Shown: one piece after another, positions 1-14,431 of the stretch
How the letters are laid out: each line of letters begins with the position of its first letter
Position numbering within the stretch: the first letter of the stretch is position 1
Assembly: GCA_048013815.1 (NCBI GenBank)
Contig: CM106585.1
Location: forward strand, 12,400,001 to 12,464,000
Source of the DNA: Setoptus koraiensis
Lineage: Eukaryota; Arthropoda
DNA: 64,000 bases
Reading direction: 5' to 3'
The notes under the pieces: generated by a model
The model's database searches: none
The model's input: the letters and a program-made list of their open reading frames with translations, nothing else
Told to the model about the DNA's origin: nothing
Translations under genes and position numbers: made by a program

Positions 1-1
1 C

Positions 2-475
2 TGGGATGACGTCTATGGTTTTAGTATGACGTGCATAAAAGACATTGCTCTTAGCGAACCATTAGTAGATAATGTTGAATCGAAACAAATAGCTACAAAC
101 AACTTTATCCTCAAAGAAGTCGATTTAAATAGTGTAACAGTAGAAGACTTATCATTTAAAGTCCCTTACAAGCTTATAGTACGTCGTGATGACTATATTC
201 ATGCTTTTGTTACCTTTTTTAATATAGATTTTACTGCATGTCATACCCCAACAGGATTTTCAACATCACCAGAGTCTAGCAAATACACGCATTGGAAACA
301 AACTGTATTCTACTTTCCTAACAATTTGACAGTCCAACGAGGAGAAGAAATCAATGGATTTTTCAAGATAACGCCAAGCACCGCAAATAGACGCGATTTA
401 GATTTTGAAATAGAGATAGACTTTTCTGGTGAAATCTCAAGATTGAAAGCTAAATATTATTATAAGATGCGTTAG
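2..475 (+). CDS. PRMT1: Protein arginine N-methyltransferase 1, C-terminal part (5' end outside window)
   Basis: This is the last ~157 residues of a type I arginine methyltransferase, which moves methyl groups from S-adenosylmethionine to arginines of histones and RNA-binding proteins. The reading frame is open from base 2 (WDDVYGF...), so the gene starts before the window; the first ATG at 26 is internal. Diagnostic pieces of the PRMT1 beta-barrel are IKDIALSEPLVD, FNIDFTACH, the hallmark THWKQTVFY block and the C-terminal YYYKMR end. The last part is continuous without an intron. An AATAAA at 504-509, 29 bp past the stop, is a good polyadenylation signal. PRMT8 shares this C-terminus but is vertebrate-specific, so PRMT1 is the natural call. 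Confidence 0.95.
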   Translation, partial: WDDVYGFSMTCIKDIALSEPLVDNVESKQIATNNFILKEVDLNSVTVEDLSFKVPYKLIVRRDDYIHAFVTFFNIDFTACHTPTGFSTSPESSKYTHWKQTVFYFPNNLTVQRGEEINGFFKITPSTANRRDLDFEIEIDFSGEISRLKAKYYYKMR

Positions 476-503
476 GGCACTATTAGGAATAAGTGAGAGA
501 AAT

Positions 504-509
504 AATAAA
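504..509 (+). terminator. Polyadenylation signal AATAAA of PRMT1
   Basis: Canonical hexamer 29 bp after the PRMT1 stop codon, in an A/T-rich stretch. Confidence 0.5.
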
Positions 510-554
510 AACATATCTTATAAATAATTCAATACATCAATATGAACTTCCTAA

Positions 555-1079
555 TTAACCCCTTATAAATAAAATGACTGTTCCAACCGCAGTAAGGGCA
601 ACTACAACATAACCACTGATGTAAAGGTGCTTCAATTTAAAACCGTAGCCAGTATCCCAAAAGAGATGCCGAACTCCATTCAGCGTGTGATAAATAAGAC
701 TAGCTCCAATGATTGTCTTTGAACCTAGTATAATCATACCAGGTACATTGTTTTGTATGAGGCTAACCACTTCAGGAAAGCTAATTGATGTACAGAATAG
801 AGCTCCTATTCCTGCTCCATATAAAACGGCACTAGTTCCTACGCCGGTGATTCTATGCATAATAGAGAGGGTAGATGTTAATTGGGGCTTATAAACTGAC
901 AGGTGAGGCGACATAGGTCTATTGAGATCCTTATTCTTCGTCCAGAACTCCTTGTCTCTGATTTCTTGAGTTTTGACTGGGTTCATGGTAAAGCTAGCTG
1001 TTGCCCTTGAGCTCATGACATGGGTTACGGTTTGTCTGCTATACATCTGAGCAAACCGGGTCAATATTAATGATGACAT
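555..1079 (-). CDS. SDHC: Succinate dehydrogenase cytochrome b560 subunit (complex II, SdhC)
   Basis: Membrane anchor of mitochondrial complex II, which binds heme b and ubiquinone and passes electrons from succinate oxidation to the quinone pool. The 174-residue protein has a basic N-terminus without acidic residues until residue ~40, fitting a mitochondrial targeting peptide. It then has the family signature RPMSPHLSVYKP, the quinone-site segment SIMHRITGV, and three hydrophobic helices. The motif HTLNGVRHLFWD in the second helix region carries the heme-ligand histidine area. The length matches animal SDHC (~170). The ATG at 1079 is the first in frame and there is no intron. It converges on PRMT1, with 79 bp between the stops. 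Confidence 0.95.
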   Translation of the reverse strand: MSSLILTRFAQMYSRQTVTHVMSSRATASFTMNPVKTQEIRDKEFWTKNKDLNRPMSPHLSVYKPQLTSTLSIMHRITGVGTSAVLYGAGIGALFCTSISFPEVVSLIQNNVPGMIILGSKTIIGASLIYHTLNGVRHLFWDTGYGFKLKHLYISGYVVVALTAVGTVILFIRG

Positions 1080-1897
1080 GTTTGTTTAATGTTAACAATG
1101 AATATCTCAGTCTTTAGTTCGTATGATAAAAGATCGGTACAGGTAGATGTAATTAAGAGATTTTTGTGGTCGAATTAAATAACTATTTCAAGTGCATGTA
1201 GTCGTCCAAGATTTTAGAGTCAACACTAAATCCATCGGTAGAGACGCGCCAGATTCAAAGGTTTTAGCGCCTCTTAGGGAAATCTCCATCTAGACATGAC
1301 TATTATTTACAGCTATTTGTTCGCATAAGCAATCAACTAATCAAGTACTGATGATGAATTTGCACCGAGCTCAAGATTGGAGGTCGATTCTACTGTGTCT
1401 TAAGGGATGTTACATCTAGTTGACACATTCATAAGTCGCATCTTCTCTTTCTAGAATTCTGGTATCCCTTCTTCTTTCACTTTTGTCAATCGCTTGCTGG
1501 CGATCGCATGTAGGTAGTACATTTTGTTCTCTCTGATTGTTCTGATGAAACATAGATAACCCTGCTTTCACCTTAATTCATTCATCTTGATCAGATACCA
1601 TTACCGTTGCGGGTTATTGCAACAGTTTCCACGATTTTGAGTCGCCATTCCATGAGTACTAGAACACTGGTATACACAACAACAACGAAAATTTGGGAAC
1701 AAGTACTGCTAAAATATATCATTCGGAGATCAATCATATGAGCCGTCTAGACTGTCTAGAAGTACACCGAGCATGAGTGGCTTGGGTATTCCGATGTGAA
1801 TCCCTCTTCATAAATTGAAATTCACCCGTTTGATTTGAGATACTTTTGCTTGGAATCAAGTTGTGTCCTAGTTATACGAATATTAAGCTCTATTCAT

Positions 1898-1954
<57 letters not shown>

Positions 1955-2789
1955 GCCATCCAACTGCTAGATCAACATGCTACAGTGGTGTGAGGCATTA
2001 CCAAGGCTAAATTGTTGATCTCAAACTTATGTATGGACAAGTAACATTGCGTAAGAGGCAGACCAATTTCTTGATTAAGACACATGGCTTAAGCTTGCAA
2101 CTGTTTGCATCATCAAGTTGTTACCTGGTGACCATCATTTCTCGGTAATCTTTTCCTACTGGCTATGTTCACGACATTACTAGAACTAACAATTCTGAGA
2201 ACACCATTCTATGATTCATTCATGTCATTATTGGATTTGTGGTTGAAAGTTGTCATCTTAGAAGAGAGCTACAGCCGACTAGGTCCGTCAGTTATACAAG
2301 TCACCTTAAATAACTGACTCTCTGTGACTTAAAGAAGCAAAACAGTTAGACTGCACGCTAATATAAGTAAAAAGTTGCAACAAGAATCTCCTGATGTGCT
2401 TGAGCCAGGCCAAGAGAGGCTATCATAGATAAAGGTTTATATATTCAGAAGCCACATAACAACAGTAAACTAACCTATTTAGATTGCTCTAAGAGGACAA
2501 TTAGCACGTATACAAAAAACTTAGCAAGTATTGTTTAGTCCTGTCCTCGCTAGCTTTACAAACAAACAGAAAAAAATTATTAGCGAACCTCCAAACAGGA
2601 AGACGAATATAACCATTAAAATCACCCTCATTGACACAGAAAAAAATCGTGAACATGGTTAGTTCATAGTGATTACGACGACGAACAACTCACAACAATA
2701 CCTATTTTAGACCAAAGCCCATGATATTCTTTTTTTTTCACACATAATAATATCCAGTCATTATAATTGGTGAATAATCGAATTAAACA
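1080..2789. other. Intergenic, no gene seen
   Basis: 1.7 kb between the SDHC start and the protease start, so it holds both upstream regions. No open frame of useful size was found. The only clear structure is a TA dinucleotide run at 1902-1951. Confidence 0.6.
1902..1951. repeat. (TA)n microsatellite
   Basis: About 25 uninterrupted TA units. Confidence 0.95.
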
Positions 2790-4448
<1,659 letters not shown>

Positions 4449-5049
4449 TGATCTGATTATGATAGAATCAATCAATCAAACAGCCTCAGTTATTAGCAAG
4501 TAATCGCGCAGATACTTTATTGTTGACTGACTTCAATCGACCATCACATTATTTCGACCAATGGAAACTTGGAGGGTACAAAAGATAGTTTACAGTTGTT
4601 TTTAGTACCACCTATCTACAAGGAGCCTAGTTTACTAACTTAGTTGATTTTAGATATTAACGATTAAATTCTATTTATTTTGTCCAATAATATTAATTAT
4701 TACTGTTGTAATAGTATAGTAATTATTGTTGATAGTAGTAGAGCCAACTGGATTCGCTATACTTCGAAGTTATAAAAAGAAAAAAATTACCGAATCTTAG
4801 CGGATTGTAAGTAAATGTAGAGTAAGGTTATTATCATTAATCTACATTATGTGAGTTCATGCATTGACTTCATCCTTTTTCCGATTTATCAAATCTGAGG
4901 TGATATGGATGGGCAATAGCTTCACGAACAAATTCAATCAGTTTTAACAAGTTTACACAACTAAAAGTTGTTTATGATATGGTGCTTTCCTTGCATATCA
5001 TCGATACCATAGTTAATCATCATTCGAGTAATGGTGGTGACGAAAACAT
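4449..5049. other. Intergenic between convergent protease and OTUD5 genes
   Basis: 600 bp of A/T-rich DNA holding the two 3' untranslated regions. No gene seen. Confidence 0.6.
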
Positions 5050-6368
5050 CTAGGTAGTGTCTCGGCTGCTGCTTGCTTGAGGACTTCTACTGGTTAACTG
5101 GCTTTTGATATTGTAATCGTTGTGATTAGAATTTGTTTCGTTTGCTGAGGCCCTACAATCTCTTTTACTATAACATGATCCGCTACTGCTAGCACAACCA
5201 TAGTCTCCAGAGTTAAAATTAGTTTTATTATTTTGATAAGAGTTGGATGACGATGGTGGTGGTGTCTTGGATAAGCTACAACTTGCTGCTGTGGTCGGTG
5301 GTGGTGACGATGACTTTTTGATTCTTTTGTAAGAGCGATTCTCATTTTCTCTCAACCATTCAAGATATGATTCCCGAGCTACTTGTTCTTCTATTGCCTC
5401 ATTTGTCGCTTCCCAATCTGTAGCAAGTAACTTATCTTCTAACATCGCCTTCTCTATCGCATCCTCGTCGGACATTCTTATGGCTTTTTCTAGTAACGAT
5501 TTATCGGCAACTCCAGGGTTATAGGCTGGCAGTCCTAAACCGACACCAATAGTGGCTTTGAATGGATCTACTATCGAATTGTAATGAACACTTCTATGGT
5601 AGCTCAATCTAATGGGTTCACTATCATTCTTTAAACCTTGAAATATATTTATAGGTTCATTGGAGTAATGGTACACTTCGATGGGCCTGTTGAACATTTC
5701 ACTCATTGCCTGTATTTCTATGTGGTTACCATGGCTGTGATTGAGTGACTTGCGCTTCAGATACTCGCCAAAATCTTCTGTAACATATTGTCTGAAATAA
5801 TCTGAATTTTTTGCCTGTGTTGACAAAGGGGACAGGCAGAAGTGGACGAAGGAAAGGGAATGTCTTTACATATAGTGCCCACAAGGAAGATGATAGCAAG
5901 AATCAGATAAATCACGGATCACGATCTACTTACGATATAATCTATACAAAGCTTCCTCAGAACACTGTGCATATCTTGATCCCCGTATATCTGGTCAGCA
6001 ACCGCCCTGAAGAGACATGCCCCATCTTCATCCATTTTCTTAATTACCCAACCTCTTTTATTGATCCTCTTTTCAAACTGTTTCTCTTTTTCCTCATACT
6101 CCTCGTCAGTCCATTGCATATTAAAGGGTCGTCTGTCATGCGTGTGCTCGTCCCCACTGTTGTAGCCAGAATAATCTGCAGATGTCGCATTTGAGGTGGA
6201 ACATTGATTGCTATTTAGATGGTCTACCACTTGATTGTGACTGTGGTTATGTTTGAGGTGTGGCTCATCGTTGTGTTCATCCTTGACTGATTTGGTCTGC
6301 CTAGATTCTGAATCTTGTTGTCTGTCTTTATTTTTCTGGTTAGCCTTCTTTTTGGGCACGATAGTCAT
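5050..6368 (-). CDS. OTUD5: OTU-domain deubiquitinase 5 (DUBA)
   Basis: Cysteine protease that removes ubiquitin chains. Exons on the minus strand are 6368-5934 and 5814-5050 (120-bp intron, GTAAGT donor, ACACAG acceptor, phase 0; 399 residues). The N-terminus is charged and low complexity. The OTU core starts at about residue 105, with the catalytic loop [14 protein letters not shown] supplying Asp and Cys. It continues across the splice junction (CIDYI|AKNSDYF), then has [10 protein letters not shown] and the catalytic His in [10 protein letters not shown]. The segment [10 protein letters not shown] and a following acidic helix ([13 protein letters not shown]) also match OTUD5. The C-terminal ~90 residues are Ser/Asn-rich and unlikely to be folded. 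It is shorter than vertebrate OTUD5 (~570) because the flanks are reduced. Confidence 0.93.
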
Positions 6369-7413
6369 TTTTGGCCAATCAATAGATCTCTCTATATATT
6401 ATAATTATGATATTTGATACTTGAATGTGTGTATATATATGTATATATATATATATATACTTATATATATAAATCTATATATATAAACATATATACATAT
6501 ATGTGTGTAGATATATATATTATATAAAATATTATATAAAATATATATTCACAGATGTATAAGTATCAGGATAGATATGGATGTATGTATATATTTATAT
6601 ATATATTTAGATATATATATATATATAAATATATATGTATTTATATATCTGGATGTGGCGTATTTCAAAGGTCAAGTCCAACCTTATGTTGTTGTTGGTG
6701 TAATTAGGTAATATTAATATGGTCGTTTATCGTATTGTGATGATATCAATAATTAGTAATAATAGTATTAATAGCATGTAGATTATAGTTTAATAATGTA
6801 GGAGAATAAAGTAGATTTTCATTTTGTATTTACAGTTCACTATCGATACATTGGATGTACTATGTTGTGCGGTATCTGAGTGATGATCTCAGAAAAAGCG
6901 AGCAGGCTTAGCACTGTGTGCAATAATAAAAATAATACAGTAAACAGACACAACAAACACGGATACTGGAGAGAATTCAAACATACGCATGAGTTTGTCC
7001 TTTGCAAAGAAATGCATTGTATTAAATGTGCAGAGTGGAAGGAGCAAATCACTCGAAAAGAATTGTGGAAGCTACACTGGCCTCACAGTGCATTTTTCAA
7101 AATGAACACTGAAGCCTTAACAGGCACAGATTGTGCGTAAGCACACGCAATCGAAGATTCACTGAGTTAGTTGAGTGCATACGACGAAACCATAGCAAGC
7201 AGCACATAGCAGACTTGTTGAGTGTTCTGTGCTTGTGTGCAGCACATGGTGCTTTACAGGAGTGCAACTTGAACCATTCACTCTGTGTATAGTTCAAGGC
7301 AGTACCACCAGCACTATCCTTATCAACAGCACAAGAAACAACACTACCAGCATCACCAGAGCACCACCGTCAGCGACAACAACAACCACATCAGTAGGAT
7401 CCGCATCCTCCAC
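6369..7413. other. Intergenic between divergent OTUD5 and COA1-like genes
   Basis: Starts with ~240 bp of degenerate TATATA repeats (about 6419-6655). The rest has an open frame at 6880-7140 with no recognisable features and presumably includes the 5' leader of the downstream gene. Confidence 0.6.
6419..6655. repeat. Degenerate (TA)n/(TATG)n low-complexity tract
   Basis: Runs of TATATA and TATGTA interrupted by short spacers over about 240 bp. Confidence 0.85.
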
Positions 7414-7878
7414 ATGGCACTCAAAAAATTCACCCTACCTGGCCTAATGGGTGTAGCGGGCACGGCTGGAATGATTATTGGTATCACTGGGCTGCTGTAT
7501 AGACGAATATATGAGAATAAATTGAACAATTCTAAATTTTTGCAAAACGCTGTTAGTGAGATGGCCAAACATGAGGAGGTTGTCAAGTTACTTGGAGGCG
7601 AGTATAAAGTTGGCCTCGTAAACCACAGAGATGATTGGTCCAAGATGGAGAAAACTTCCATGAGACTGAGACTTCCCATTGAGGGCACTGAAAGGAATGC
7701 AAATCTACTCATATACGCATACAGGAATGATACGAAGAGCAACTTTGTTGTTAATAGGATTGAGATGATCTTTGACAAGATTGATAACCGAAGATTACTC
7801 ATTATGGACATACCAAAAGAAATACCAGAAGAGCAAGCTATTGACTCTAAGGAACTTTTATACCTCAAGAAGAAGTGA
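7414..7878 (+). CDS. COA1: Cytochrome c oxidase assembly factor 1-like mitochondrial protein
   Basis: 154-residue protein from the first in-frame ATG (7414); the frame is open further upstream but without an ATG. Near the N-terminus is one hydrophobic, Gly-rich membrane segment (about residues 9-27), followed by a basic RRIYENK stretch. Next comes a helix ending in EEVVKLLGG and then alternating beta-type segments (KTSMRLRLPIEG, NLLIYAYR, NRIEMIFDK, RRLLIMDIP). This single-helix plus PI-x-G plus beta-sheet layout fits COA1/TIM21-type proteins of the inner mitochondrial membrane, which help assemble respiratory complexes IV and I. The family call rests on architecture and a few motifs, so it is moderately sure. 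Confidence 0.6.
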   Translation: MALKKFTLPGLMGVAGTAGMIIGITGLLYRRIYENKLNNSKFLQNAVSEMAKHEEVVKLLGGEYKVGLVNHRDDWSKMEKTSMRLRLPIEGTERNANLLIYAYRNDTKSNFVVNRIEMIFDKIDNRRLLIMDIPKEIPEEQAIDSKELLYLKKK

Positions 7879-8974
7879 GATGGCCATAGAAACCAGATAA
7901 GAGGAAAAAAAATGATCGTGTGTCGATGTGCTTGCCCGTGAGGACTCGACCACGTTCGTTCTTGTGTTTCATCCTTGTCAAGGGAACGGCTGAGCTTCTC
8001 TCCTCCTATTCAACACAAACAGTGAGGCACTTCCCTGTCCTTATATATACGTACTTTTGTTGGTGACCACTCAAAAGCAGCCCCCTCGCTTGACCCAGAT
8101 GAGTTTTACGCTCGGATCAAGACCTCGATCTCAGTGAATGTGTCTTCTTGTGCACGGCCCCATCAAATGTGGACAAACTATTCATTCGAAATTAATCTGC
8201 AATCACTATATTATTGTGTTGCATATAAATCTTGTCAAATTCAGAGCTCAAAAATCTTCAGCTACTCAGTGGTCCCCATTGTAGTTCATAGAAGCCCAGA
8301 TATATGTATGTAGAGCACCTCAGAGTTTTAGGTGGGCCACTCCGTAAAGAAAAACAAAAAAGAACTGGTTCAAAAGTGGCGCCTTACGTCTTGCATCACT
8401 TGCGCACACTCTCACTTTGCGAATCGGCGGACCATTTTCGTGTTGTTGATCTTCATTCGGCTTCATTCGTGCTTGTGTGAGCGTGCTGTCAGCGCTGATC
8501 TTTTACAGCGAGCCGATAGAGAATTGCGCGAATTAATGCGCACTCATAATGGACTTTATCCGCTGATTATTGTTCTTTATTTATGTAAGTTGCCAATTTG
8601 AGCGGTCGTCGCACAATGAGCGGTCGATGCGTTCGCTCGTTAATGAGTATCTGTGTGTGAGTGTGAATATATTTTAGTGAATGTTTCCATCTCTTATTTC
8701 ACGGTTCTTTTGCCATCTTCTTCACCAGAGTGCGTGTTCTTTACAATCTGCACCACAACCATATTACTCTTATTATTACTATTTATTATTGCCACTACTT
8801 CAATTATATCATTGTAATCATTTTTATTTCCAATATTATTGATATTATATTAACAACAACAATATTTATGCCAAATACAATTGAGATAACTAATTTAGGC
8901 GCCATAGCAGGAGACAATAATTCGAAGTTAGCTTCGCAATTATAATTAATATCGATTGAAACGTCGCAGTCAGC
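7879..8974. other. Intergenic; COA1 3' region and RPB1 promoter/5' leader
   Basis: 1.1 kb without a supported gene. The 8400-8700 part is richer in CG dinucleotides than the flanks, as expected near a housekeeping promoter. The ORF at 8332-8601 has no family features. Confidence 0.5.
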
Positions 8975-11900
8975 ATGGCTAACATTGTTACCAGCGACTC
9001 TAAGGCGCCCGTACGCGACCCAAAACGCGTTCAATTTGGTATTTTAAATCCGGATGAAATTCGGCAAATGTCCGTCACTGAGGGAGGTATACAATATCCA
9101 GAAATCTATGAGAATGGTAGACCGAAATTGGGCGGCCTCATGGATCCGCGTCAAGGCGTTATTGATCGTGCTTCAAGATGCCAAACATGCGCTGGTAATT
9201 TATCCGAATGCAGTGGCCACTTTGGTCATCTAGATTTAGCCAAACCTGTCTATCACGTGGGCTTCATACCTAAAACAATCAAGGTCATGCGATGTGTGTG
9301 CTTTTATTGCTCAAAAATGCTAGTTTCACCATCGAATCCAAAAGTCAAAGAAGTTGTCAATGATACGAGGGGTAATCCCAGAAAACGTTTGACAATGATC
9401 TATGATCTATGCAAAAGTAAGACCATTTGTGAGGGCGGCGAAGATATAGATCAGTTAAAATCTCAGGTGGACCAATTCAACAGTGTAGATATCGGTAAAA
9501 CAGAGGAAGATGAGAAGAAGAAATTGGCTCATGGCGGTTGTGGCCGAGTTCAACCATCTATTAGACGAGCAGGTCTTGAATTGACCGCTCAATGGAAAAC
9601 AACAAATGAAGATACCCAGGAACGAAAGATTGATCTTACCGCTGAACGTGTCTGGGAGATCTTCAAGCATATTAGTGATGAAGAATGCGCTATTCTCGGT
9701 ATGGATCCCAGATACGCCCGTCCAGATTGGATGATATGCACTGTATTGCCCGTACCACCATTAGCGGTTCGACCAGCAGTTGTTATGTTTGGTTCGGCTA
9801 AGAATCAAGACGATTTAACACACAAGCTATCTGACATTGTTAAATGTAATAATGAGTTAAAGCGAAATGAGTTGTCAGGGGCAGCAGCGCACATCATTGC
9901 CGAAAACATTAAAATGTTACAATATCATGTTGCTACGTTGATAGATAACGAAATACCTGGAGTGCCGAAGGCCCAACAGAAGTCTGGTAGACCCCTGAAA
10001 TCTATTAAGCAGAGACTCAAGAGTAAAGAGGGTAGAATCCGTGGTAATCTCATGGGAAAGCGTGTGGATTTCTCTGCCCGTACAGTCATCACACCAGACC
10101 CAAATTTACGTATTGACGAAGTAGGAGTGCCCAAATCTATAGCACAAAATCTGACCTTTCCAGAAATTGTTACTCCATATAACTTGAACAAAATGCGTGA
10201 ATTGGTCATGAAAGGAAACAACCAGTACCCTGGCGCTAAGTATATCATCCGTGATAATGGTGAACGTATCGATTTACGTTTCCATCCTAAAAGTTCTGAT
10301 ATTCATGTACAAGTCGGATACAAAGTAGAACGACACATTTGCAGTGGAGATATCATAGTTTTTAATCGTCAACCAACTTTACACAAAATGTCCATGATGG
10401 GTCACAGAATACGCGTGCTCCCATGGTCCACATTTCGATTGAACCTCAGTTGTACATCACCTTACAATGCAGATTTTGATGGAGATGAAATGAATCTGCA
10501 TGTTCCGCAATCTTTGGAGACTCGGGCAGAAATAGAGCAGCTAGCTATGGTGCCCAGATTGATTGTCACCCCCCAAAACAACAAACCGGTCATGGGTATA
10601 GTGCAAGATACTCTATGTGCTGTCCGTAAGATGACCAAGCGCGATGTGTTCCTAACTTCTGAACAAATGATGAATTTACTTATGTTCCTGCCAATCTGGG
10701 ATGGGAAAATGCCGATGCCTGCCATTATCAAACCAAAACCTTTATGGACAGGAAAGCAGTTATTTTCCATGATAATTCCCGGCAACGTCAATCTCGTGCG
10801 TTACCACTCTACCCACGACGAAAAAGAAGATGATCTCTACAGGTGGTTAACAGTGGCAGACACTAAGGTTCTTATAGAGCACGGAGAACTGCTCAGTGGT
10901 ATAGTATGTTCCAAGACAGTTGGTGCCGCTAGTGGCTCATTGCTTCATGTTGTTTTTAACGAACTGGGTCATGAGATCGCTGGAGCATTTTATGGTCATA
11001 TTCAAACCGTTGTGAACAACTGGCTTCTTCTTGAGGGCCATACAATTGGTATAGGTGACACGATCGCAGATCCAGCTACTTATGAAGATATTCAGGACAC
11101 GATCAGAAAAGCGAAACAAAATGTCATAGAAGTCATTCAAAAAGCCCACAAGAAAGGTTTAGAGCCAACTCCTGGTAATACTTTGCGACAGACATTCGAA
11201 AATCAAGTGAACAGAATACTTAATGACGCGAGGGATAAGACTGGAGCATCGGCTCAGCGCTCGCTGTCTGAGTATAACAACTTCAAATCTATGGTCGTCG
11301 CTGGTTCTAAAGGTTCTAAGATCAATATATCTCAAGTTATTGCATGTGTGGGACAACAAAACGTTGAAGGTAAACGTATTCCCTTCGGTTTTAGAAAGCG
11401 CACATTACCTCATTTCATCAAAGATGATTATGGGCCGGAAAGTAGGGGTTTTGTGGAGAACTCTTATTTAGCTGGATTGAATCCATCTGAGTTTTTCTTC
11501 CACTCTATGGGAGGTCGCGAGGGATTGATTGATACCGCTGTCAAAACAGCCGAAACTGGATATATTCAGCGTCGTCTCATAAAGGCCATGGAGAGTGTAT
11601 CTGTAACTTATGATGGCACAGTTCGAAATTCTAATGGTCAAGTCATTCAACTGAGGTATGGAGAAGACGGTCTAGATGGTGCTAGCGTGGAATTTCAGAA
11701 TCTACCTACTTTGCGTCCGTCTAACGCAGCTTTCGAAGAATGTTACAAATTTGACACCAGCAATGATCGGCATCTAAAGAGAATCTTCCAGGACGAGGTA
11801 GTTCGAGAAATTCTTGGCCGAGGAACTATTGAGCTAGAAAGAGAGTGGGAAAGACTAAAGAAGGATAGAGAAACCATAAGATCCATATTTCCTACCGGTG

Positions 11901-14431
11901 ACCAGAATGTCGTTCTACCCTGTAATTTAAAGCGTCTTATAGAGAATTCTCAGAAGATTTTCCATGTCAACCCAAGAGCCCTAACTGATCTTAGCCCTCT
12001 GCGAGTCGTAGAGGGTGTTGAAGAATTAGTTAAAAAATTGATAATCGTGCCTGGTGAAGATAGGCTGAGTGTACAAGCCAACGAAAATGCAACTATTCTA
12101 TTCAAATCCCTTATTAGATCCACACTTTGTACAAAAAGAGTTGCCGAAGAGTTTAGGCTTACAACCGAAGCTTTCGAATGGTTACTCGGTGAAATCGAGG
12201 CTAGATTTCAACAAGCTCAAGTTCAGCCTGGAGAGATGGTTGGAGCTCTTGCAGCACAATCTCTGGGTGAGCCTGCTACTCAGATGACGCTCAATACTTT
12301 CCATTATGCTGGTGTGTCAGCCAAAAATGTCACACTTGGTGTGCCTCGTCTCAAAGAAATTATAAACATTTCCAAGAAGCCTAAGACTCCCTCTTTGACA
12401 GTATTCCTAACGGGCGCTGCGGCCAGAGATGCCGAAAAAGCCAAAGATGTACTATGCAGGCTAGAGCATACTACTCTAAGAAAGGTTACTGCCAATACAG
12501 CCATCTACTATGATCCAAATCCTCAGGAATCTGTAATTATGGAGGACCGAGAGTTCGTCAAGATTTACTACGAGATGCCTGACTTTGATACTTCGCGTAT
12601 CTCACCCTGGCTCCTTCGTATTGAACTCGACAGGAAACGTATGACTGATAAGAAACTTACCATGGAACAAATAGCTGATAAGATTAACCTCGGATTCGGC
12701 GAAGACTTGAATTGTATTTTTAATGACGACAATGCTGAAAAACTTGTCTTACGAATCAGAATAATGAACAGTGACGACAAAATGACAGAAGAAGAAGAAC
12801 AATCTGTAGATAGAATGGAAGATGACGTTTTCTTGCGCTGTATTGAGGCTAGCATGCTAAGTGACATCACGCTCCAAGGAATAGAATCAATCGCGAAAGT
12901 ATACATGCATCTACCAACTACAGAAAATAAGAAGCGCATAATAATAACAGACACCGGAGACTACAAAGCTCTTGCCGAATGGATTCTTGAAACAGACGGC
13001 ACTAGTCTTATGCGAGTTTTGTCGGAACAAGATGTGGACCCAATCAGAACATATTCCAATGATATTTGTGAGATTGTCAGTGTTCTCGGTATAGAAGCAG
13101 TGAGAAAGGCTGTCGAGAAGGAAATGAATCATGTCATTTCTTTCGACGGATCCTACGTAAATTACAGGCATCTTGCTTTACTCTGTGATGTTATGACAGC
13201 GAAAGGGCATCTTATGGCAATAACAAGGCACGGTATCAATAGACAGGATGTTGGTGCCCTAATGCGATGCTCTTTTGAGGAAACTGTTGATGTACTTATC
13301 GACGCGGCTGCTCATGCTGAATTAGACCCTCTTAAAGGAGTATCAGAGAATATTATTATGGGTCAGTTGTCGAGTATCGGCACAGGTTGTTTAGGAATGT
13401 TATTAGATCCTGAACAATGTAAGGAGGGTATAGAAATACCTCTCAACGATGACGGAACTGAAGACCTATTTGGTGATATTGCCTATGGTCCTTCCCCCGG
13501 AGGAATGACTCCATATTCTCAAGGTACACCTGCTTATAATCAAGGTGGTTGGTCACCAGACGGTGGCATGACTCCCAGTGCAGCAGGATTCTCGCCGTCG
13601 CCTTCAGAGCTGATGAGTCCTGCTTGGTCATCGCCTGGATCACCTGCTTCTCCAGGTGGACGTTCGCTCGCGGCAAGCCCTGCTTATGGAGGAGCCTCTC
13701 CAAACTACTCACCATCGTCTCCAGCCTACGGTGCAGATTATGGAACATCTCCTGGATATTCACCTACTTCACCAGCTCTATCGCCGGCTTCGCCAAGTTA
13801 TCAGCCAACTTCGCCTAACTACTCACCGACGTCACCATCATATTCTCCTACGTCACCTTCCTATAGCCCAACATCACCCAACTATTCGCCGACCTCGCCA
13901 CGATATTCACCCACATCTCCTAATTACTCTCCGACGTCCCCCAATTATTCCCCAACTTCACCCAACTATTCACCGACCTCGCCATCTTATTCACCGGCAT
14001 CACCCTCTTACAGTCCAACATCACCTAGTTATACACCAGCATCACCTTCTTATTCTCCTTCCTCACCATCATATGGACCGTCATCGCCGTCATATTCCCC
14101 TTCCTCACCATCCTACAGCCCAACATCACCGAATTACTCCCCTACTTCACCCCGGTACTCGCCCTCATCCCCCAACTACTCACCGACGTCACCTAACTAC
14201 TCTGCAACTTCACCAAATTATTCACCAACATCGCCGTCCTATTCTCCAGCTTCACCCTCCTACAGTCCTACATCACCTAGTTATTCACCGGCATCACCCT
14301 CTTATTCACCGTCGTCACCATCATACGGACCGTCATCGCCATCTTATTCTCCTTCATCGCCATCCTACAGTCCGACATCACCAAATTATTCGCCAACTTC
14401 GCCACGATACTCGCCCAATCAAAGAAAATAA
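8975..14431 (+). CDS. RPB1: DNA-directed RNA polymerase II largest subunit RPB1
   Basis: Catalytic subunit of RNA polymerase II, complete in one exon (1818 residues). The N-terminal zinc-binding region is visible as [17 protein letters not shown] from about residue 69. The absolutely conserved metal-A loop [10 protein letters not shown] lies near residue 500 and carries the three catalytic aspartates. The trigger-loop region [20 protein letters not shown] is near residue 1105. From about residue 1580 to the end is the C-terminal domain, about 32 heptads around YSPTSPS with many N, R and A/S variants at positions 4 and 7, ending in NQRK. The ATG follows a CAGC context and opens [18 protein letters not shown], the usual start. 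Lack of introns in so large a gene fits a low-intron genome. A poly(A) signal is at 14913. Confidence 0.98.
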   Translation: MANIVTSDSKAPVRDPKRVQFGILNPDEIRQMSVTEGGIQYPEIYENGRPKLGGLMDPRQGVIDRASRCQTCAGNLSECSGHFGHLDLAKPVYHVGFIPKTIKVMRCVCFYCSKMLVSPSNPKVKEVVNDTRGNPRKRLTMIYDLCKSKTICEGGEDIDQLKSQVDQFNSVDIGKTEEDEKKKLAHGGCGRVQPSIRRAGLELTAQWKTTNEDTQERKIDLTAERVWEIFKHISDEECAILGMDPRYARPDWMICTVLPVPPLAVRPAVVMFGSAKNQDDLTHKLSDIVKCNNELKRNELSGAAAHIIAENIKMLQYHVATLIDNEIPGVPKAQQKSGRPLKSIKQRLKSKEGRIRGNLMGKRVDFSARTVITPDPNLRIDEVGVPKSIAQNLTFPEIVTPYNLNKMRELVMKGNNQYPGAKYIIRDNGERIDLRFHPKSSDIHVQVGYKVERHICSGDIIVFNRQPTLHKMSMMGHRIRVLPWSTFRLNLSCTSPYNADFDGDEMNLHVPQSLETRAEIEQLAMVPRLIVTPQNNKPVMGIVQDTLCAVRKMTKRDVFLTSEQMMNLLMFLPIWDGKMPMPAIIKPKPLWTGKQLFSMIIPGNVNLVRYHSTHDEKEDDLYRWLTVADTKVLIEHGELLSGIVCSKTVGAASGSLLHVVFNELGHEIAGAFYGHIQTVVNNWLLLEGHTIGIGDTIADPATYEDIQDTIRKAKQNVIEVIQKAHKKGLEPTPGNTLRQTFENQVNRILNDARDKTGASAQRSLSEYNNFKSMVVAGSKGSKINISQVIACVGQQNVEGKRIPFGFRKRTLPHFIKDDYGPESRGFVENSYLAGLNPSEFFFHSMGGREGLIDTAVKTAETGYIQRRLIKAMESVSVTYDGTVRNSNGQVIQLRYGEDGLDGASVEFQNLPTLRPSNAAFEECYKFDTSNDRHLKRIFQDEVVREILGRGTIELEREWERLKKDRETIRSIFPTGDQNVVLPCNLKRLIENSQKIFHVNPRALTDLSPLRVVEGVEELVKKLIIVPGEDRLSVQANENATILFKSLIRSTLCTKRVAEEFRLTTEAFEWLLGEIEARFQQAQVQPGEMVGALAAQSLGEPATQMTLNTFHYAGVSAKNVTLGVPRLKEIINISKKPKTPSLTVFLTGAAARDAEKAKDVLCRLEHTTLRKVTANTAIYYDPNPQESVIMEDREFVKIYYEMPDFDTSRISPWLLRIELDRKRMTDKKLTMEQIADKINLGFGEDLNCIFNDDNAEKLVLRIRIMNSDDKMTEEEEQSVDRMEDDVFLRCIEASMLSDITLQGIESIAKVYMHLPTTENKKRIIITDTGDYKALAEWILETDGTSLMRVLSEQDVDPIRTYSNDICEIVSVLGIEAVRKAVEKEMNHVISFDGSYVNYRHLALLCDVMTAKGHLMAITRHGINRQDVGALMRCSFEETVDVLIDAAAHAELDPLKGVSENIIMGQLSSIGTGCLGMLLDPEQCKEGIEIPLNDDGTEDLFGDIAYGPSPGGMTPYSQGTPAYNQGGWSPDGGMTPSAAGFSPSPSELMSPAWSSPGSPASPGGRSLAASPAYGGASPNYSPSSPAYGADYGTSPGYSPTSPALSPASPSYQPTSPNYSPTSPSYSPTSPSYSPTSPNYSPTSPRYSPTSPNYSPTSPNYSPTSPNYSPTSPSYSPASPSYSPTSPSYTPASPSYSPSSPSYGPSSPSYSPSSPSYSPTSPNYSPTSPRYSPSSPNYSPTSPNYSATSPNYSPTSPSYSPASPSYSPTSPSYSPASPSYSPSSPSYGPSSPSYSPSSPSYSPTSPNYSPTSPRYSPNQRK
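13883..14428 (+). repeat. 252-bp higher-order tandem repeat inside the RPB1 CTD
   Basis: Units are 13883-14134, 14135-14386 and a partial third 14387-14428. Each unit encodes 12 heptads in the same order of variants (R, N, N, N, S, A, S, A-type, S-type, G, S, N). The landmark [14 protein letters not shown] pair and the single YGPSSPS recur at exactly 252-bp steps (Arg codons near 13901, 14153 and 14405). Confidence 0.9.

Noticed and set aside
6880-7140. 86-residue frame with Cys/His-like spacing (CNNKN, HCIKCAEW)
   Set aside because: Spacing does not fit a zinc finger and there is no support for transcription or splicing into COA1.
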